Of a stretch of DNA of 64,000 nt, positions 1 to 8,911 are shown piece after piece. The translations under genes were made by a program, and so were the position numbers. The notes under the pieces are model-generated. The model saw only the letters and a list, made by a program, of their open reading frames with translations, searched no databases and was not told the DNA's origin. Source of the DNA: Nostoc sp. CMAA1605 (GTDB lineage: Bacteria; Cyanobacteriota; Cyanobacteriia; Cyanobacteriales; Nostocaceae); contig NZ_PJIZ01000013.1 of NCBI RefSeq assembly GCF_021596505.1, positions 39,996 through 103,995 on the forward strand. The letters are read 5' to 3'. The number at the start of each line of letters is the position of its first letter. Within the stretch, counting starts at the first letter, position 1.

Positions 1-36
1 TCAGGCGACATCGGGAGATAATCAATAAGAATTCCC

Positions 37-552
37 CTAAAACGGAATATCATCTGGATCTGGTTCTTCCGCAGGCTGATAGCTGCTGGGTTTAGTGGTG
101 GGTTCGTAGGTGTTCACCTGGGGAGAGACATTTACAGGAGTGGCGACTGGGGTAGGGGTGGAACGTGGTGGTTCGTAACTGGGAACGTTGACTGGTGGGG
201 GTGGTAGTGTTTCGGTAACTGCTGGTGCTGGTGATGTAGTGAAACTACCGCTTCCTACGGATTGAATTTGCTGTACAGTTAATTCAGCGCGTTTTTCTTT
301 GAAACCTTCTTGACGCTCGACGGTGTGCATTCCTAAACGTCCTGCGATGATAACGCGATCGCCTTGATGATAATTTTGCTGAATTTCTGTAGCTAAATTG
401 CCCCATCCCACAACTTTTAAGGTTGCTGGCGGTTCCTCTGGTTTTTGCGAATTGGGAAACTGCACCAACATTTCGGTGACAGCTAAGTTATCTGATGTAT
501 AACGTAATTGCGGTTCTTGAATAATTTCCGCCAACAACACACAGCTATTCAT
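37..552 (-). CDS. ssb: Single-stranded DNA-binding protein
   Basis: Binds single-stranded DNA in replication, repair and recombination. The first ~105 residues read as an OB-fold (start MNSCVLLAEI, then WGNLATEI and GDRVIIAGRLG). A Pro/Thr-rich disordered linker follows, and the protein ends in the acidic tip DPDDIPF that SSB proteins use to recruit partners. Length 171 aa is normal for the family. The ATG is preceded by AGGAGG-like sequence about 6 nt upstream, which supports this start. It is monocistronic here; the next gene on the same strand lies 340 bp upstream. Confidence 0.95.
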   Translation of the reverse strand: MNSCVLLAEIIQEPQLRYTSDNLAVTEMLVQFPNSQKPEEPPATLKVVGWGNLATEIQQNYHQGDRVIIAGRLGMHTVERQEGFKEKRAELTVQQIQSVGSGSFTTSPAPAVTETLPPPPVNVPSYEPPRSTPTPVATPVNVSPQVNTYEPTTKPSSYQPAEEPDPDDIPF

Positions 553-896
553 TGCATCCTCCTGACTTCATCATTCATAACGATGAAATTATGAATTAAT
601 TTAGAAATTGTCTATTGTGTTTCATTCCTAGCATAAAAGCCAAGCGATGGCGTTGCCTAGCAGTTGTCACACTACAGGACACTTTCGCTTGACTAGAACG
701 AGCATTGATCTTGCATGAGTAGTATAATTGTACCATTAATTGCCTATTCGTATGGGATTTCACGAAAAGTAGAGAGATTTTTCCCTCTGCTCCTCCGCAA
801 TTGCTCCACTTGGGCAAAGCCCAAGACCGCATTGCTCTCTGCCCTCTGCCCCCCTGCTCACCACAGCAATTGTATATTTTTTTAGTTGGAAGTCCC
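553..896. other. Intergenic region between the oxidoreductase and ssb
   Basis: No convincing gene. Contains a C-rich low-complexity stretch (about 780-860, CCCTCTGCTCC-like words), an imperfect inverted pair around CAATTGCT near 799 and 864, and the 26-bp repeat at 874-899. The open frame on the minus strand through this region has no domain-like sequence. The ssb promoter should lie in the right-hand part (560-730), but I see no unambiguous -10/-35 pair. Confidence 0.5.
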
Positions 897-899
897 TTA
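874..899 (-). repeat. Dispersed repeat that contributes a stop codon (copy 1)
   Basis: On the minus strand it reads TAAGGGACTTCCA, two variable bases, then TAAAAAAATAT. The same 26 bp, differing at two positions, occurs at 8886-8911. In both places the leading TAA is the stop codon of the gene that ends there. Confidence 0.75.
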
Positions 900-2111
900 G
901 CACTCATCCACATGGACAGGGAACACACCTAAAGCAATTAATCTAGCTGGTAAATCCCGTAAAATCGGCAAGCGTAACCAAGCTGGAGGTTGAAAAGTGC
1001 GGTTAGAGGAGAGAATAGGGGCAAATACTCGTTTTTGAATCAAAGTTTGAAATGCTTGAATGATGCGTGTAGGTAATTCGCGTTGTTGCTGCACTTTTGC
1101 CAGGTCTTTTAATTCTACATGGTGATTTTGTAGAGGCTTCGTCAACACATTTGCAGCTACCACAGCATCCTGAATGGCGTAGTTAATTCCCACACCGCCA
1201 ACAGGTGACATAACATGAGCCGCATCACCGATGAGTAACAACCCTGGACGATGCCAGCATTGTACAAGGCTAGACTCCACAGACAAAAAAGCCACCTGTG
1301 ACCAATCTTGTAAATGCTCAATACGGTTAGCTAATTCTGGCACAACTTCCACCACAGAAGTTTTTAAAGCTGTTAAACCCTCAGCACGTAGCTTTTGATA
1401 ACCTCCCTTGGGGATGACATAAGCAAGTTGCCATTCATCGCCACGGTCAAGCATCGCTACAATGTGACCAGAAGCAAAACGTCCCATTCCTCCCTCAGCG
1501 TCTTCTGGTTGACGGGGTAAGCGAAACCACAGCACATCCATCGGTGGTGAAGTTTCAATGGCTGTGAAATTACCTAACTGTCGTAACTTAGAATGACGAC
1601 CATCTGCACCCACCGTCAGCATAGCGCGGATTTCATGCCAACCACCGCCACCCCGATAGCGTACACCGCGAATTACACCATCCTCTACAATCAGTTCTTG
1701 AACATTTGCCCCCATGACTAATTGAAAAGTAGGATATTGTTGTGCTTCCTGGGTGATGAATTCCAGAAATTTCACTTGAGGCAACATTGTAATGTAGGGA
1801 TAGCGGGTTTTCAGGTGACTAAAATCAGCCAGAGTAGTAGTAGTTTCCGGCGTTTGAATCCTGATTTGGCGCATTTTAGTATGGGGTAATTGTAGCAAGC
1901 GATCGCTCAACCCCAATTCCTCCATAATTTCCATCACCGATGGATGAATCGTATCCCCCCGAAAATCCCGATCAAAATCCTTGTGTGCTTCGAGTAGCAT
2001 CACCTTCACACCCCGACGCGCCAGCAAAAAAGCCAACACCGCACCAGCCGGGCCACCGCCAACAATGCAACAATCTGTAGTTTGTACGTCTACAATGTCA
2101 TGGATAGTCAC
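897..2111 (-). CDS. FAD-dependent monooxygenase (PHBH/UbiH-like)
   Basis: Group A flavoprotein monooxygenase-like oxidoreductase; substrate unknown. An N-terminal Rossmann motif GGGPAG is followed by VMLLEAH, a mid-protein DG motif (VGADGRHS), and the second FAD motif LLIGDAAHVMSPVGG with GINYAIQDA. No ATG precedes the GGGPAG motif. Between it and the upstream repeat there is also no GTG or TTG, so translation must start inside the dispersed repeat at 2106-2158. The best candidate is GTG at 2111, with GGAG nine bases before it; TTG at 2132 is the alternative (411 aa). The stop codon lies in another repeat. It is monocistronic and convergent with nothing nearby. Confident about the flavoprotein family, not about the reaction. 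Confidence 0.85.
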   Translation of the reverse strand: MTIHDIVDVQTTDCCIVGGGPAGAVLAFLLARRGVKVMLLEAHKDFDRDFRGDTIHPSVMEIMEELGLSDRLLQLPHTKMRQIRIQTPETTTTLADFSHLKTRYPYITMLPQVKFLEFITQEAQQYPTFQLVMGANVQELIVEDGVIRGVRYRGGGGWHEIRAMLTVGADGRHSKLRQLGNFTAIETSPPMDVLWFRLPRQPEDAEGGMGRFASGHIVAMLDRGDEWQLAYVIPKGGYQKLRAEGLTALKTSVVEVVPELANRIEHLQDWSQVAFLSVESSLVQCWHRPGLLLIGDAAHVMSPVGGVGINYAIQDAVVAANVLTKPLQNHHVELKDLAKVQQQRELPTRIIQAFQTLIQKRVFAPILSSNRTFQPPAWLRLPILRDLPARLIALGVFPVHVDEC

Positions 2112-2158
2112 GTCGCTTCGCTCCGAATTCAAAATTCAAAATTCAAAATTCAAAATTA
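2106..2158 (-). repeat. Dispersed repeat carrying RBS and start codon (copy 1)
   Basis: Plus strand AGTCACGTCGCTTCGCTCCG followed by tandem AATTCAAA heptamer-like units. The same unit is found at 62075-62127, again exactly at the 5' end of a minus-strand gene. Read on the minus strand it contains GGAG, nine bases, then GTG. Confidence 0.8.
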
Positions 2159-2231
2159 CAGAACTGTTGGGGATTGGGGATTGGGGACTGGGAAAAGTTT
2201 TTGTAACTTAGAATTACCTTACTGTTATGCT

Positions 2232-2288
2232 AACTGTTGACTAATGACTATTGACTATTGACCATTGACTATTGACCATTGACTAATC
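2232..2288. repeat. Short tandem heptamer repeat (TGACTAT/TGACCAT type)
   Basis: About eight 7-bp units of the type TTGACTA, TGACCAT and ACTAATG directly upstream of the ABC ATPase gene. These match the short tandemly repeated repetitive (STRR) sequences known from heterocystous cyanobacteria. Related arrays occur at 23229-23299 and 60798-60858. Confidence 0.8.
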
Positions 2289-2297
2289 ACTAAACCC

Positions 2298-3581
2298 GTG
2301 GCGCAAGTTGTTATAGAAAACGTATATAAAAGTTTCCCTCCCCGTCGAGGGGAAAATGTGGCTTCAGTCAGCACATCTGGTCAAAAAACAGATAAAACGC
2401 CAGAACAAGCCGGAAATATCAATGTCCTACGTCGGATTAACCTCACCATCGCCGACGGGGAATTTATGGTGTTGGTGGGGCCTTCTGGTTGTGGAAAAAG
2501 TACCTTACTGCGGTTGATTGCTGGCTTAGAAACTATGACAGGGGGAAATATTTGGGTAGGCGATCGCCTGATCAATGACTTACCTCCCAAGGAACGCGAT
2601 ATTGCAATGGTATTTCAAAATTACGCCCTTTACCCCCATCTCACGGTGTACGATAACATCGCCTTTGGGTTGCGTCGGCGTACATTAGAAAATGCAGACA
2701 ATCAGCAAAACCCAATTCCGCAGTTCATGGAAAATACGCTGGTAGGTGTGACAAGAAAGTTACCTAAAGGACTACGCTATATTTCCGATAAAGAACGACA
2801 AGTAGACCAACGGGTAAGAGGTGTAGCGGAATTATTGCAAATTGAAACTTTGTTAAATCGCTTACCTAAACAGCTTTCAGGAGGACAAAGACAAAGGGTA
2901 GCATTAGGAAGGGCGATCGCACGCAGTCCCCAAGTATTCTTAATGGATGAGCCACTTTCTAACCTAGATGCGAAACTCCGCGCCGAAACTCGCGCCCAAA
3001 TCGTTAAACTCCAACGCCAATTAGAAACAACCACAATCTACGTCACCCATGATCAAACCGAAGCGATGACAATGGGCGATCGCATCGCCATCATGAATCA
3101 AGGTCAAATTCAGCAAGTCGCCTCCCCAATAGAACTTTATAACAACCCCATTAATCGCTTTGTTGCAGAATTCATCGGTACACCACCCATGAATTTTATC
3201 CCTGTAGAATTTCACGCCCCTCTGTTAATCACCCATGCACAATTCCGTCTCACCCTCCCAGAAATTTGGGCTAGTCCATTGCAAAGATACGACGGACAAA
3301 CCCTCATCTTAGGTATCCGTCCCGAACATTTAAACGTCGGCTTACCTGCCACGAAAAACTTACAAGTGCAAGTAGACTTAATAGAAAACCTCGGTAATGA
3401 TGCCTTCATCACCGCCAAATTAGTTGATCAGCAACCTCAATTTGCCCACCTCATTCATCCCTTGCAAGTACGCGTTCCAGCCGAACGCCTCATTAGGGTA
3501 GGTGAAGAACTCTGGTTATCCCTCACACCCGATAAAATTCACTTTTTTGACCCTGATACTGAGTTAGCGATTGGGAGATAG
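2298..3581 (+). CDS. ABC transporter ATP-binding protein (MalK/UgpC-like)
   Basis: Cytoplasmic ATPase subunit of a probable sugar or glycerol-phosphate importer. Walker A GPSGCGKST is at residues 61-69, the Q-loop at VFQNYALYPHLTV, the signature LSGGQ at about 193-197, Walker B at VFLMDEP, the H-loop at VTHD, and a C-terminal TOBE-like region follows from about residue 300. Two insertions distinguish it from standard MalK: about 24 residues after the first strand (19-41) and about 38 residues in the helical subdomain (129-167), where partners usually contact the ATPase. It starts at GTG. There is no permease or binding protein next to it, so it must serve permeases encoded elsewhere. Confidence 0.9.
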   Translation: MAQVVIENVYKSFPPRRGENVASVSTSGQKTDKTPEQAGNINVLRRINLTIADGEFMVLVGPSGCGKSTLLRLIAGLETMTGGNIWVGDRLINDLPPKERDIAMVFQNYALYPHLTVYDNIAFGLRRRTLENADNQQNPIPQFMENTLVGVTRKLPKGLRYISDKERQVDQRVRGVAELLQIETLLNRLPKQLSGGQRQRVALGRAIARSPQVFLMDEPLSNLDAKLRAETRAQIVKLQRQLETTTIYVTHDQTEAMTMGDRIAIMNQGQIQQVASPIELYNNPINRFVAEFIGTPPMNFIPVEFHAPLLITHAQFRLTLPEIWASPLQRYDGQTLILGIRPEHLNVGLPATKNLQVQVDLIENLGNDAFITAKLVDQQPQFAHLIHPLQVRVPAERLIRVGEELWLSLTPDKIHFFDPDTELAIGR

Positions 3582-3786
3582 GGGATTAGGGGTGTGGGGG
3601 TGTGGGGGATTAGGGGTGTGGGGGTGTGGGGGATTAGGGGTGTGAGGGTTTAGGGGAGACAAGGGGGACAAGGGAGACAAGGCGGAAGAAATATTAAGGA
3701 CTAACAACAACTCAGCACTCATCGGCACCACTCAGCACTCAGCACTCACTACTCAGCACTCAGCACTCAGCACTCAGCACTATTGA
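3582..3786. repeat. Intergenic low-complexity repeats
   Basis: Convergent gap filled with G-rich units (GGGGATTAGGGGTGTGG, about 3583-3655), GGGAGACAAG units (3654-3682), and CACTCAG heptamers (about 3714-3781) that end at the stop region of the glycosyltransferase. No gene or clear terminator seen. Confidence 0.75.
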
Positions 3787-4893
3787 CTAATTCACCAAAA
3801 CCTCTTCCCTCATCATGACTCTGTGAGGTTCATAGTTTGTTACTAATTCGCGGTAGACGGCTAAGGTTTCCGCATGGACTCTCGCTGCATGGAATCTTTC
3901 TAGGTTTTGTGAGGCGCGGCTTTTCCATTTGTAGAGTTGGGCGGGATCTCTGAGTAATTGTCCTAAAGCGTCTGCTAATGTCTGACTATCTTTTGCTGGG
4001 ACTAACAAGCCAGCTTGTCCATAATCTAAGGTTTCTGGAATTCCATCTACGTTGCTAGCAATAATTGCACAACCTGCTTCTCGCGCTTCTGTTAATACCA
4101 AGCCAAAGGATTCGCAATGGGAAGCGAGAACAAAAATATCGCTTGCTAACATATACCTTTGGGGTTCTGGCTGGAAACCTTCAAAATGAATGCGGTGTTT
4201 GACATTGGTATTTTGTGCCATTGTCTCAAACAAGGCGCGATCAGGGCCATCTCCCACTAAATATAAATGTGCTTGGGGAAATTCGGCTGCAATTTTGGTA
4301 AAGGCGGCGATTAACTCAGCAATACCTTTACGGGAATACATCCCCGCAACGGTAGTAATAGCTGGACTATGCAGAGGTAGTGGTTGATAATCTGTCAGCT
4401 GGCGATGACGAGGGCTACCTAAAGTCCCATTAGCCACAATTCTTAATTTCTGTTGGGGGATACCACGCCGCACCATTGCAGATGCTACAGCTTGGCTGAC
4501 GGCAATGACTCTATCTGCTAATCCCATGAGGATTGCACTACGTTGAAATTCGTTGTGTACAGTCGAAACTAAACTGTAATTGCTGGTATTTTTCCAAAAT
4601 CCTGCCAATACCACACCCGTCATCATGTGGGCGTGAACAATATCCGGTTGAAAATTTTGGATAATCTCCCGCAACCGCCAAGCCGCTTTCATGATGTTTA
4701 GTGGTTTTCGAGATTGATCTAGGTGAAAATGTTTAGCACCATAACTTGCTAGTAGTGTTTCGTATTCTCCTCCAGCCGAAGCCACAGCTACTTCATCACC
4801 ATTTTGGGCTTGCAAACAAGCGAGGTCTACAGCTACATTAACAATGCCATTACCAATTTTTTGAACGTGGTTAGTAATATGTAATATTCTCAT
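3787..4893 (-). CDS. Glycosyltransferase family 4
   Basis: Retaining GT-B glycosyltransferase of 368 aa. The start MRILHITNHV is followed by the glycine-containing acceptor loop (IGNGIVNVAVDLA), and VSTVHNEF lies mid N-domain. The C-domain has VAGMYSRKGI, the nucleotide-binding stretch LYLVGDGPDR, and the GT4 EX7E-type element (HCESFGLVLTEA). It lies upstream of nothing and downstream of the PIG-L deacetylase on the same strand (87 bp gap), so the two probably act on the same glycoconjugate. A GT4/PIG-L pair also resembles BshA/BshB of bacillithiol synthesis, but nothing here specifically supports thiol synthesis; cell-surface glycan work is more likely. Confidence 0.88.
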   Translation of the reverse strand: MRILHITNHVQKIGNGIVNVAVDLACLQAQNGDEVAVASAGGEYETLLASYGAKHFHLDQSRKPLNIMKAAWRLREIIQNFQPDIVHAHMMTGVVLAGFWKNTSNYSLVSTVHNEFQRSAILMGLADRVIAVSQAVASAMVRRGIPQQKLRIVANGTLGSPRHRQLTDYQPLPLHSPAITTVAGMYSRKGIAELIAAFTKIAAEFPQAHLYLVGDGPDRALFETMAQNTNVKHRIHFEGFQPEPQRYMLASDIFVLASHCESFGLVLTEAREAGCAIIASNVDGIPETLDYGQAGLLVPAKDSQTLADALGQLLRDPAQLYKWKSRASQNLERFHAARVHAETLAVYRELVTNYEPHRVMMREEVLVN

Positions 4894-4980
4894 TTAATTA
4901 ATTCTCTAAATAATATTTAATCCAAAATCCAAAATTGCCAGATGCAGCCCTAATAATTTCATATATCTAAGGAATTTCTT

Positions 4981-5760
4981 CTAAAACTGAGTCTTGAAGA
5001 AAATCTCATAAGAAGTTAAAAATTGCTTAACAAAGCCTTGTGGTAAACTTTGCAGTTGTGAGGAGTAAGCAGCGATCGCTTGTTGTTTCTTTTCTTGAAC
5101 AGCAGTAATAGAAAACCTGTAAGCCGCCGCCAAGTCGGATAATTTTAACATTAAAAATAACGGCGATCGCCAGAATAGCCAAATCGGATACTGTAACAAA
5201 TCTGGATGAATTTTAGCTGACTGAATAGCGGATTTAACTAGAGTAAATGTTGCTTCATGATCTCGATGGCAATCTTTACGATGAGGCACATAAACTTCTT
5301 CGGGCTGATACAATTCTAACAATTCAGCTACCTGTGCGATCGTCTGCTGTTTTTCTGGCTCACTTAAATTTTGTAAATATCCGTCTGGTTTAGATAAAAA
5401 GTGAATATCTGAGGCTTGGACACCTAAAATTTGTAGTGCTGTTACTGCTTCTTGTCTACGAGTAGCAATAATTTGATTTTTTAAGTCTAGATTACAACCA
5501 CCCGCCGCGTCTCCATTGGTTAAAAATACAACTACAACCTTGATTCCCTGTGCTGTTTTGTGAGCAATCATCCCTCCACAGCCGAAAGTTTCATCATCCT
5601 GGTGAGGAGAAAAAACCATTGCTGATTTATGACTAAAATCTTCTGGTTGACTACCATCAGATAACAACCATCTCCAGATAAAATGAGAATGTAAAGATTG
5701 GAGATTTTCTAGCCATTTTGCGGGAATTATTTTCTGGATTCTTTGCAAATAAACTTTCAT
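4981..5760 (-). CDS. PIG-L family deacetylase (LmbE-like)
   Basis: Probable zinc-dependent N-deacetylase acting on an N-acetylglucosaminyl-type sugar. The metal motif SPHQDDE (a variant of PHPDDE) and GCGG follow, and the second motif HRDCHRDH is the expected downstream His cluster. I place the start at the ATG at 5760 (MKVYLQRI); an upstream TTG at 5787 would add nine residues. About 45 residues lie before the catalytic fold. It precedes the GT4 gene on the same strand, with two more GT4 genes divergently transcribed beyond 6.4 kb, forming a small glycan locus. Confidence 0.85.
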   Translation of the reverse strand: MKVYLQRIQKIIPAKWLENLQSLHSHFIWRWLLSDGSQPEDFSHKSAMVFSPHQDDETFGCGGMIAHKTAQGIKVVVVFLTNGDAAGGCNLDLKNQIIATRRQEAVTALQILGVQASDIHFLSKPDGYLQNLSEPEKQQTIAQVAELLELYQPEEVYVPHRKDCHRDHEATFTLVKSAIQSAKIHPDLLQYPIWLFWRSPLFLMLKLSDLAAAYRFSITAVQEKKQQAIAAYSSQLQSLPQGFVKQFLTSYEIFFKTQF

Positions 5761-6421
5761 GTTATGCACTAGCCTTATACTAGTCAAGAAGCAAGATAAA
5801 ATTTTTCATATCTATAATTAATTACACATCTGGTCAATTACTTATAGACACCAGAGAAATCATATATCAACAACTGCGAAATAGAATAAAGATTTGATGT
5901 GATAAATGTTTGTTTTTTATTATTTATTTTAAGAAGGCAACAAAGTTATGATGTATGACACACCATAATCATAATCAAATATGTATGATTCATTTTTCTA
6001 AATGTGTCAATCCTGACATATATCAATAATAAATTGTTTTGGTAATTGAGTTGGTTTTTATAATGTTTTTATCAGAAATACATATTTTTTGAGATTTTAT
6101 AGCGGTTCTCAAAATATCTGAAAAGTATGGATATTTACTTTAGTCTTATTGTTTTATTAGCTTTGGTAAAAAGATTGCATCATTTGTAACAAAAACTGGG
6201 TTAAATATTTTAGTTAGCAGATTTTCTGTAGCTTTTAGCAATTATCAATCAAAAATTCTCTAAAAAATCTTCATCTAGTCAGACGTAAAGCTTACTGATG
6301 ATGATGAAAAATGACTGAATATAAATACTAAACAGTATTAATGTACTGTTTTATATAAAAATTTCATTAGTCTTTGTATAAAAGTCAACCTATGTATTAA
6401 TTTTAAGCGTGGAGAATCATT
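5761..6421. other. AT-rich divergent intergenic region
   Basis: About 660 bp between divergent glycan genes, very AT-rich, presumably holding promoters for both directions. The imperfect dyad around ATGATGTATGACACACCATAATCAT (5949-5973) is the only notable symmetry. No gene, tRNA or tandem repeat recognised. Confidence 0.4.
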
Positions 6422-7588
6422 GTGGGAGAACAACAAGAAAATATTTGTGCGAGTTCTGCGTCTATTCTTACCATTGGAACAGGCTGGTTTCCGCAAAGTC
6501 CAGGGGGCTTAGAAAGATATGTTTATGATTTAATTCATACATTTGTCGCTCATCAAGACCAAGTAGAATTATGTGGAATTGGCTTACCAGATATTCAATT
6601 AAATACATCAATTAAGTTAACTAACTTAGCCTCACCAAATAGTCCAATTTGGCAGAGATTTTGGTCAATTCGCCGTAACTTCCAGAAAACGAGAATCAGT
6701 AAACCGGATGCAATCAATTTACATTTTGCCCTCTATAGTTTTCCGGTGTTAGACATTTTACCCAAGGGAGTACCGATTACATTTAACTTTCATGGCCCTT
6801 GGGCGTTAGAAAGTCAACAAGAGATTAAAAGTAATCCATTGGGTATTTTAATTAAGCGACGCTTGATTGAACAAACTACTTATAGTCGTTGCGATCGCTT
6901 TGTGGTTTTGAGTAAAGCTTTTGGTAACATTTTACACCAAAAATATCAAATTCCTTGGAGCAGAATTCATGTGATTCCTGGGGGTGTAAATATTCACCGC
7001 TTCCAGCCCGACTCACCCCAAATAGCGCGTCAACAACTAGGCTGGCCGCAAAATCGCCCGATTTTATTCACATCGCGGCGTTTAGTCCAGCGTATGGGAC
7101 TAGATAAACTCCTAGCAGCCGTGGCTACCATTAAACCCAAAATACCAGATGTGTGGTTAGCGATCGCCGGTCGTGGTCATTTACAAGCCACCTTAGAACA
7201 ACAAATCCAAGAACTAGGGTTAGAAAATAACGTCAAATTATTAGGATTTCTCCCCGATGAACAATTACCATTAGCTTATCAAGCTGCTAACTTAACCGTA
7301 ATGCCTAGCCAATCTTTTGAAGGGTTTGGTTTAGCAATCGTCGAATCTTTAGCTTGTGGTACGCCAGTTTTGTGTACACCAATTGGGGGAATGCCAGAAA
7401 TTTTACAACCATTTTCACCCCAATTAATTACTAATTCTCCTGAAACTTCAGCCATTGCAGAGAAGTTAGAACAAATCTTACTAGAACAACTTCCTATCCC
7501 TTCCCCATCAGACTGCCGTCAATATATTATCAATAACTTTGATTGGCAAAAAGTCGGTCAACAAGTCAGAGAAGTAATCTTAGCTTAA
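6422..7588 (+). CDS. Glycosyltransferase family 4
   Basis: 388-aa GT-B enzyme. The N-domain starts TGWFPQSPGGLERYV (acceptor loop with GG) and has FNFHGPWALES. The C-domain has FTSRRLVQRMGL, AIAGRGHLQ, and SFEGFGLAIVESLACG with the two GT4 glutamates. It starts at GTG, with GGAG seven bases upstream. The next GT4 gene begins 12 bp after its stop, so the two are probably co-transcribed. Sugar donor and acceptor unknown. Confidence 0.9.
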   Translation: MGEQQENICASSASILTIGTGWFPQSPGGLERYVYDLIHTFVAHQDQVELCGIGLPDIQLNTSIKLTNLASPNSPIWQRFWSIRRNFQKTRISKPDAINLHFALYSFPVLDILPKGVPITFNFHGPWALESQQEIKSNPLGILIKRRLIEQTTYSRCDRFVVLSKAFGNILHQKYQIPWSRIHVIPGGVNIHRFQPDSPQIARQQLGWPQNRPILFTSRRLVQRMGLDKLLAAVATIKPKIPDVWLAIAGRGHLQATLEQQIQELGLENNVKLLGFLPDEQLPLAYQAANLTVMPSQSFEGFGLAIVESLACGTPVLCTPIGGMPEILQPFSPQLITNSPETSAIAEKLEQILLEQLPIPSPSDCRQYIINNFDWQKVGQQVREVILA

Positions 7589-7600
7589 AAATTTTATCAT

Positions 7601-8752
7601 ATGAAAATATTATTTTTAGACCAAAGTGGTAAACCAGGCGGTGCAGAACTCTGTTTAATTGATATCGCTAAACCTTATCGAGACTGCGCTTTAGTCGGTT
7701 TATTTGCAGATGGCGATTTTAGAAAATTATTAGTACAAAATCACATTCCTGTAGAAGTTTTAACCAATCAATCGATTGCAGTTCGTAAACAAAGCAATTT
7801 ACTCCAAGCCTTCGCCAGTGTCGGACAACTTGCGCCATTAATCACCAAGGTAGTTAAAATAGCCTATCAATATGATTTAATCTACGCTAACACCCAAAAA
7901 GCATTAGTTGTAGGTGCGATCGCCAGTATAATTACTCGTCGCCCCTTGGTGTATCATTTACACGATATTCTTTCTTCAGAACACTTTAGCCAAACCAATC
8001 TTCGCATCGCTATTAACTTAGCAAATCGTTGTGCATCCTTAGTAATAGCTAATTCCCAAGCCAGTCGAACAGCCTTTATCCAAGCAGGCGGTAAGCCAGA
8101 AATCACCGAAGTTGTATATAACGGTTTTGAACCTCAAAATTATCACACTAGTAATGATGAGATTCAAAAAATTCGTCAGCAATTAGGATTAGAAAATAAA
8201 TTTGTCGTTGGGCATTTTAGCAGACTTTCACCGTGGAAAGGTCAACATATCCTCATTGCAGCTCTAGCCCAATTACCACCACAAGTCACAGTAATTTTAG
8301 TAGGTGATGCCCTATTTGGTGAACAAGATTATGTAGCACAATTACATCTACAAATTGCCCAATTAGGATTAGAAAATAGGGTAAAATTTTTAGGCTTCCG
8401 TGCTGATATTCCCCAACTAATGGCAGCTTGTAATTTAGTTACCCACACCTCCACCGCCCCCGAACCCTTTGGTAGAGTCATAGTAGAAGCCATGCTGTGT
8501 GGAACACCTGTAGTAGCAGCCAAAGCAGGCGGTGCAGTGGAATTAGTAGAACAGGGAGTGAACGGTTTTTTAGTAACCCCAGGAGAACCCCAAGCCCTAG
8601 CACAAGTAATTAATACCTGCATTCAAGAAACAGAAATAACTGCAAAAATCGCTACTCAAGCACGGGATATTGCCAGTCAGCGTTTTCATGTCGCCAATGT
8701 TAATCAGCAAATAGCACAGTTAATATCTCATCTCCAAGGGAACAGGAAATAG
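7601..8752 (+). CDS. Glycosyltransferase family 4
   Basis: 383-aa GT-B enzyme. It has an N-terminal KPGGAELCL loop, VYHLHDILSS mid-domain, and in the C-domain VGHFSRLSPWKGQ, VILVGDALFG and EPFGRVIVEAMLCGTPV with the paired glutamates. It starts 12 bp after the upstream GT4 gene, consistent with an operon. Its sequence differs clearly from that neighbour, so it probably adds a different sugar. Acceptor unknown. Confidence 0.9.
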   Translation: MKILFLDQSGKPGGAELCLIDIAKPYRDCALVGLFADGDFRKLLVQNHIPVEVLTNQSIAVRKQSNLLQAFASVGQLAPLITKVVKIAYQYDLIYANTQKALVVGAIASIITRRPLVYHLHDILSSEHFSQTNLRIAINLANRCASLVIANSQASRTAFIQAGGKPEITEVVYNGFEPQNYHTSNDEIQKIRQQLGLENKFVVGHFSRLSPWKGQHILIAALAQLPPQVTVILVGDALFGEQDYVAQLHLQIAQLGLENRVKFLGFRADIPQLMAACNLVTHTSTAPEPFGRVIVEAMLCGTPVVAAKAGGAVELVEQGVNGFLVTPGEPQALAQVINTCIQETEITAKIATQARDIASQRFHVANVNQQIAQLISHLQGNRK

Positions 8753-8813
8753 AGAGAGATTGTCCAAATATTAGAGAACACCAAAAAATAAATTATCCCA
8801 AATAAACAGCTTA

Positions 8814-8878
8814 GTAGGGTGCGTCAGTATGAATAACCTCTTGGTATAGTTAGGTTTTCTCGCACTGACGCACCCTAC
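8814..8878. repeat. MITE-like palindromic element, GTAGGGTGCGTCAG ends (copy 1)
   Basis: 65 bp bounded by perfect 14-bp inverted repeats GTAGGGTGCGTCAG/CTGACGCACCCTAC. A second copy in opposite orientation lies at 31288-31353. The interiors share ATGAATAA and TTTTCTC blocks, so they are one family. No coding capacity. It lies in the convergent gap between two genes. Confidence 0.85.
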
Positions 8879-8885
8879 AGTTTGG

Positions 8886-8911
8886 ATATTTTTTTATCTG
8901 GAAGTCCCTTA
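8886..8911 (-). repeat. Dispersed repeat that contributes a stop codon (copy 2)
   Basis: Second copy of the 26-bp unit at 874-899, identical except for two bases. Its TAA is the stop of the CHASE2-GGDEF-EAL gene. Confidence 0.75.

Noticed and set aside
596..928. Minus-strand open frame between the monooxygenase and ssb genes
   Set aside because: Reads through low-complexity C-rich repeat with a composition unlike the neighbouring proteins.
3787..5760. Bacillithiol-type biosynthesis by the GT4 and PIG-L pair
   Set aside because: The pairing is similar, but no third enzyme (BshC) is present, and the locus holds two more glycosyltransferases typical of glycan work.
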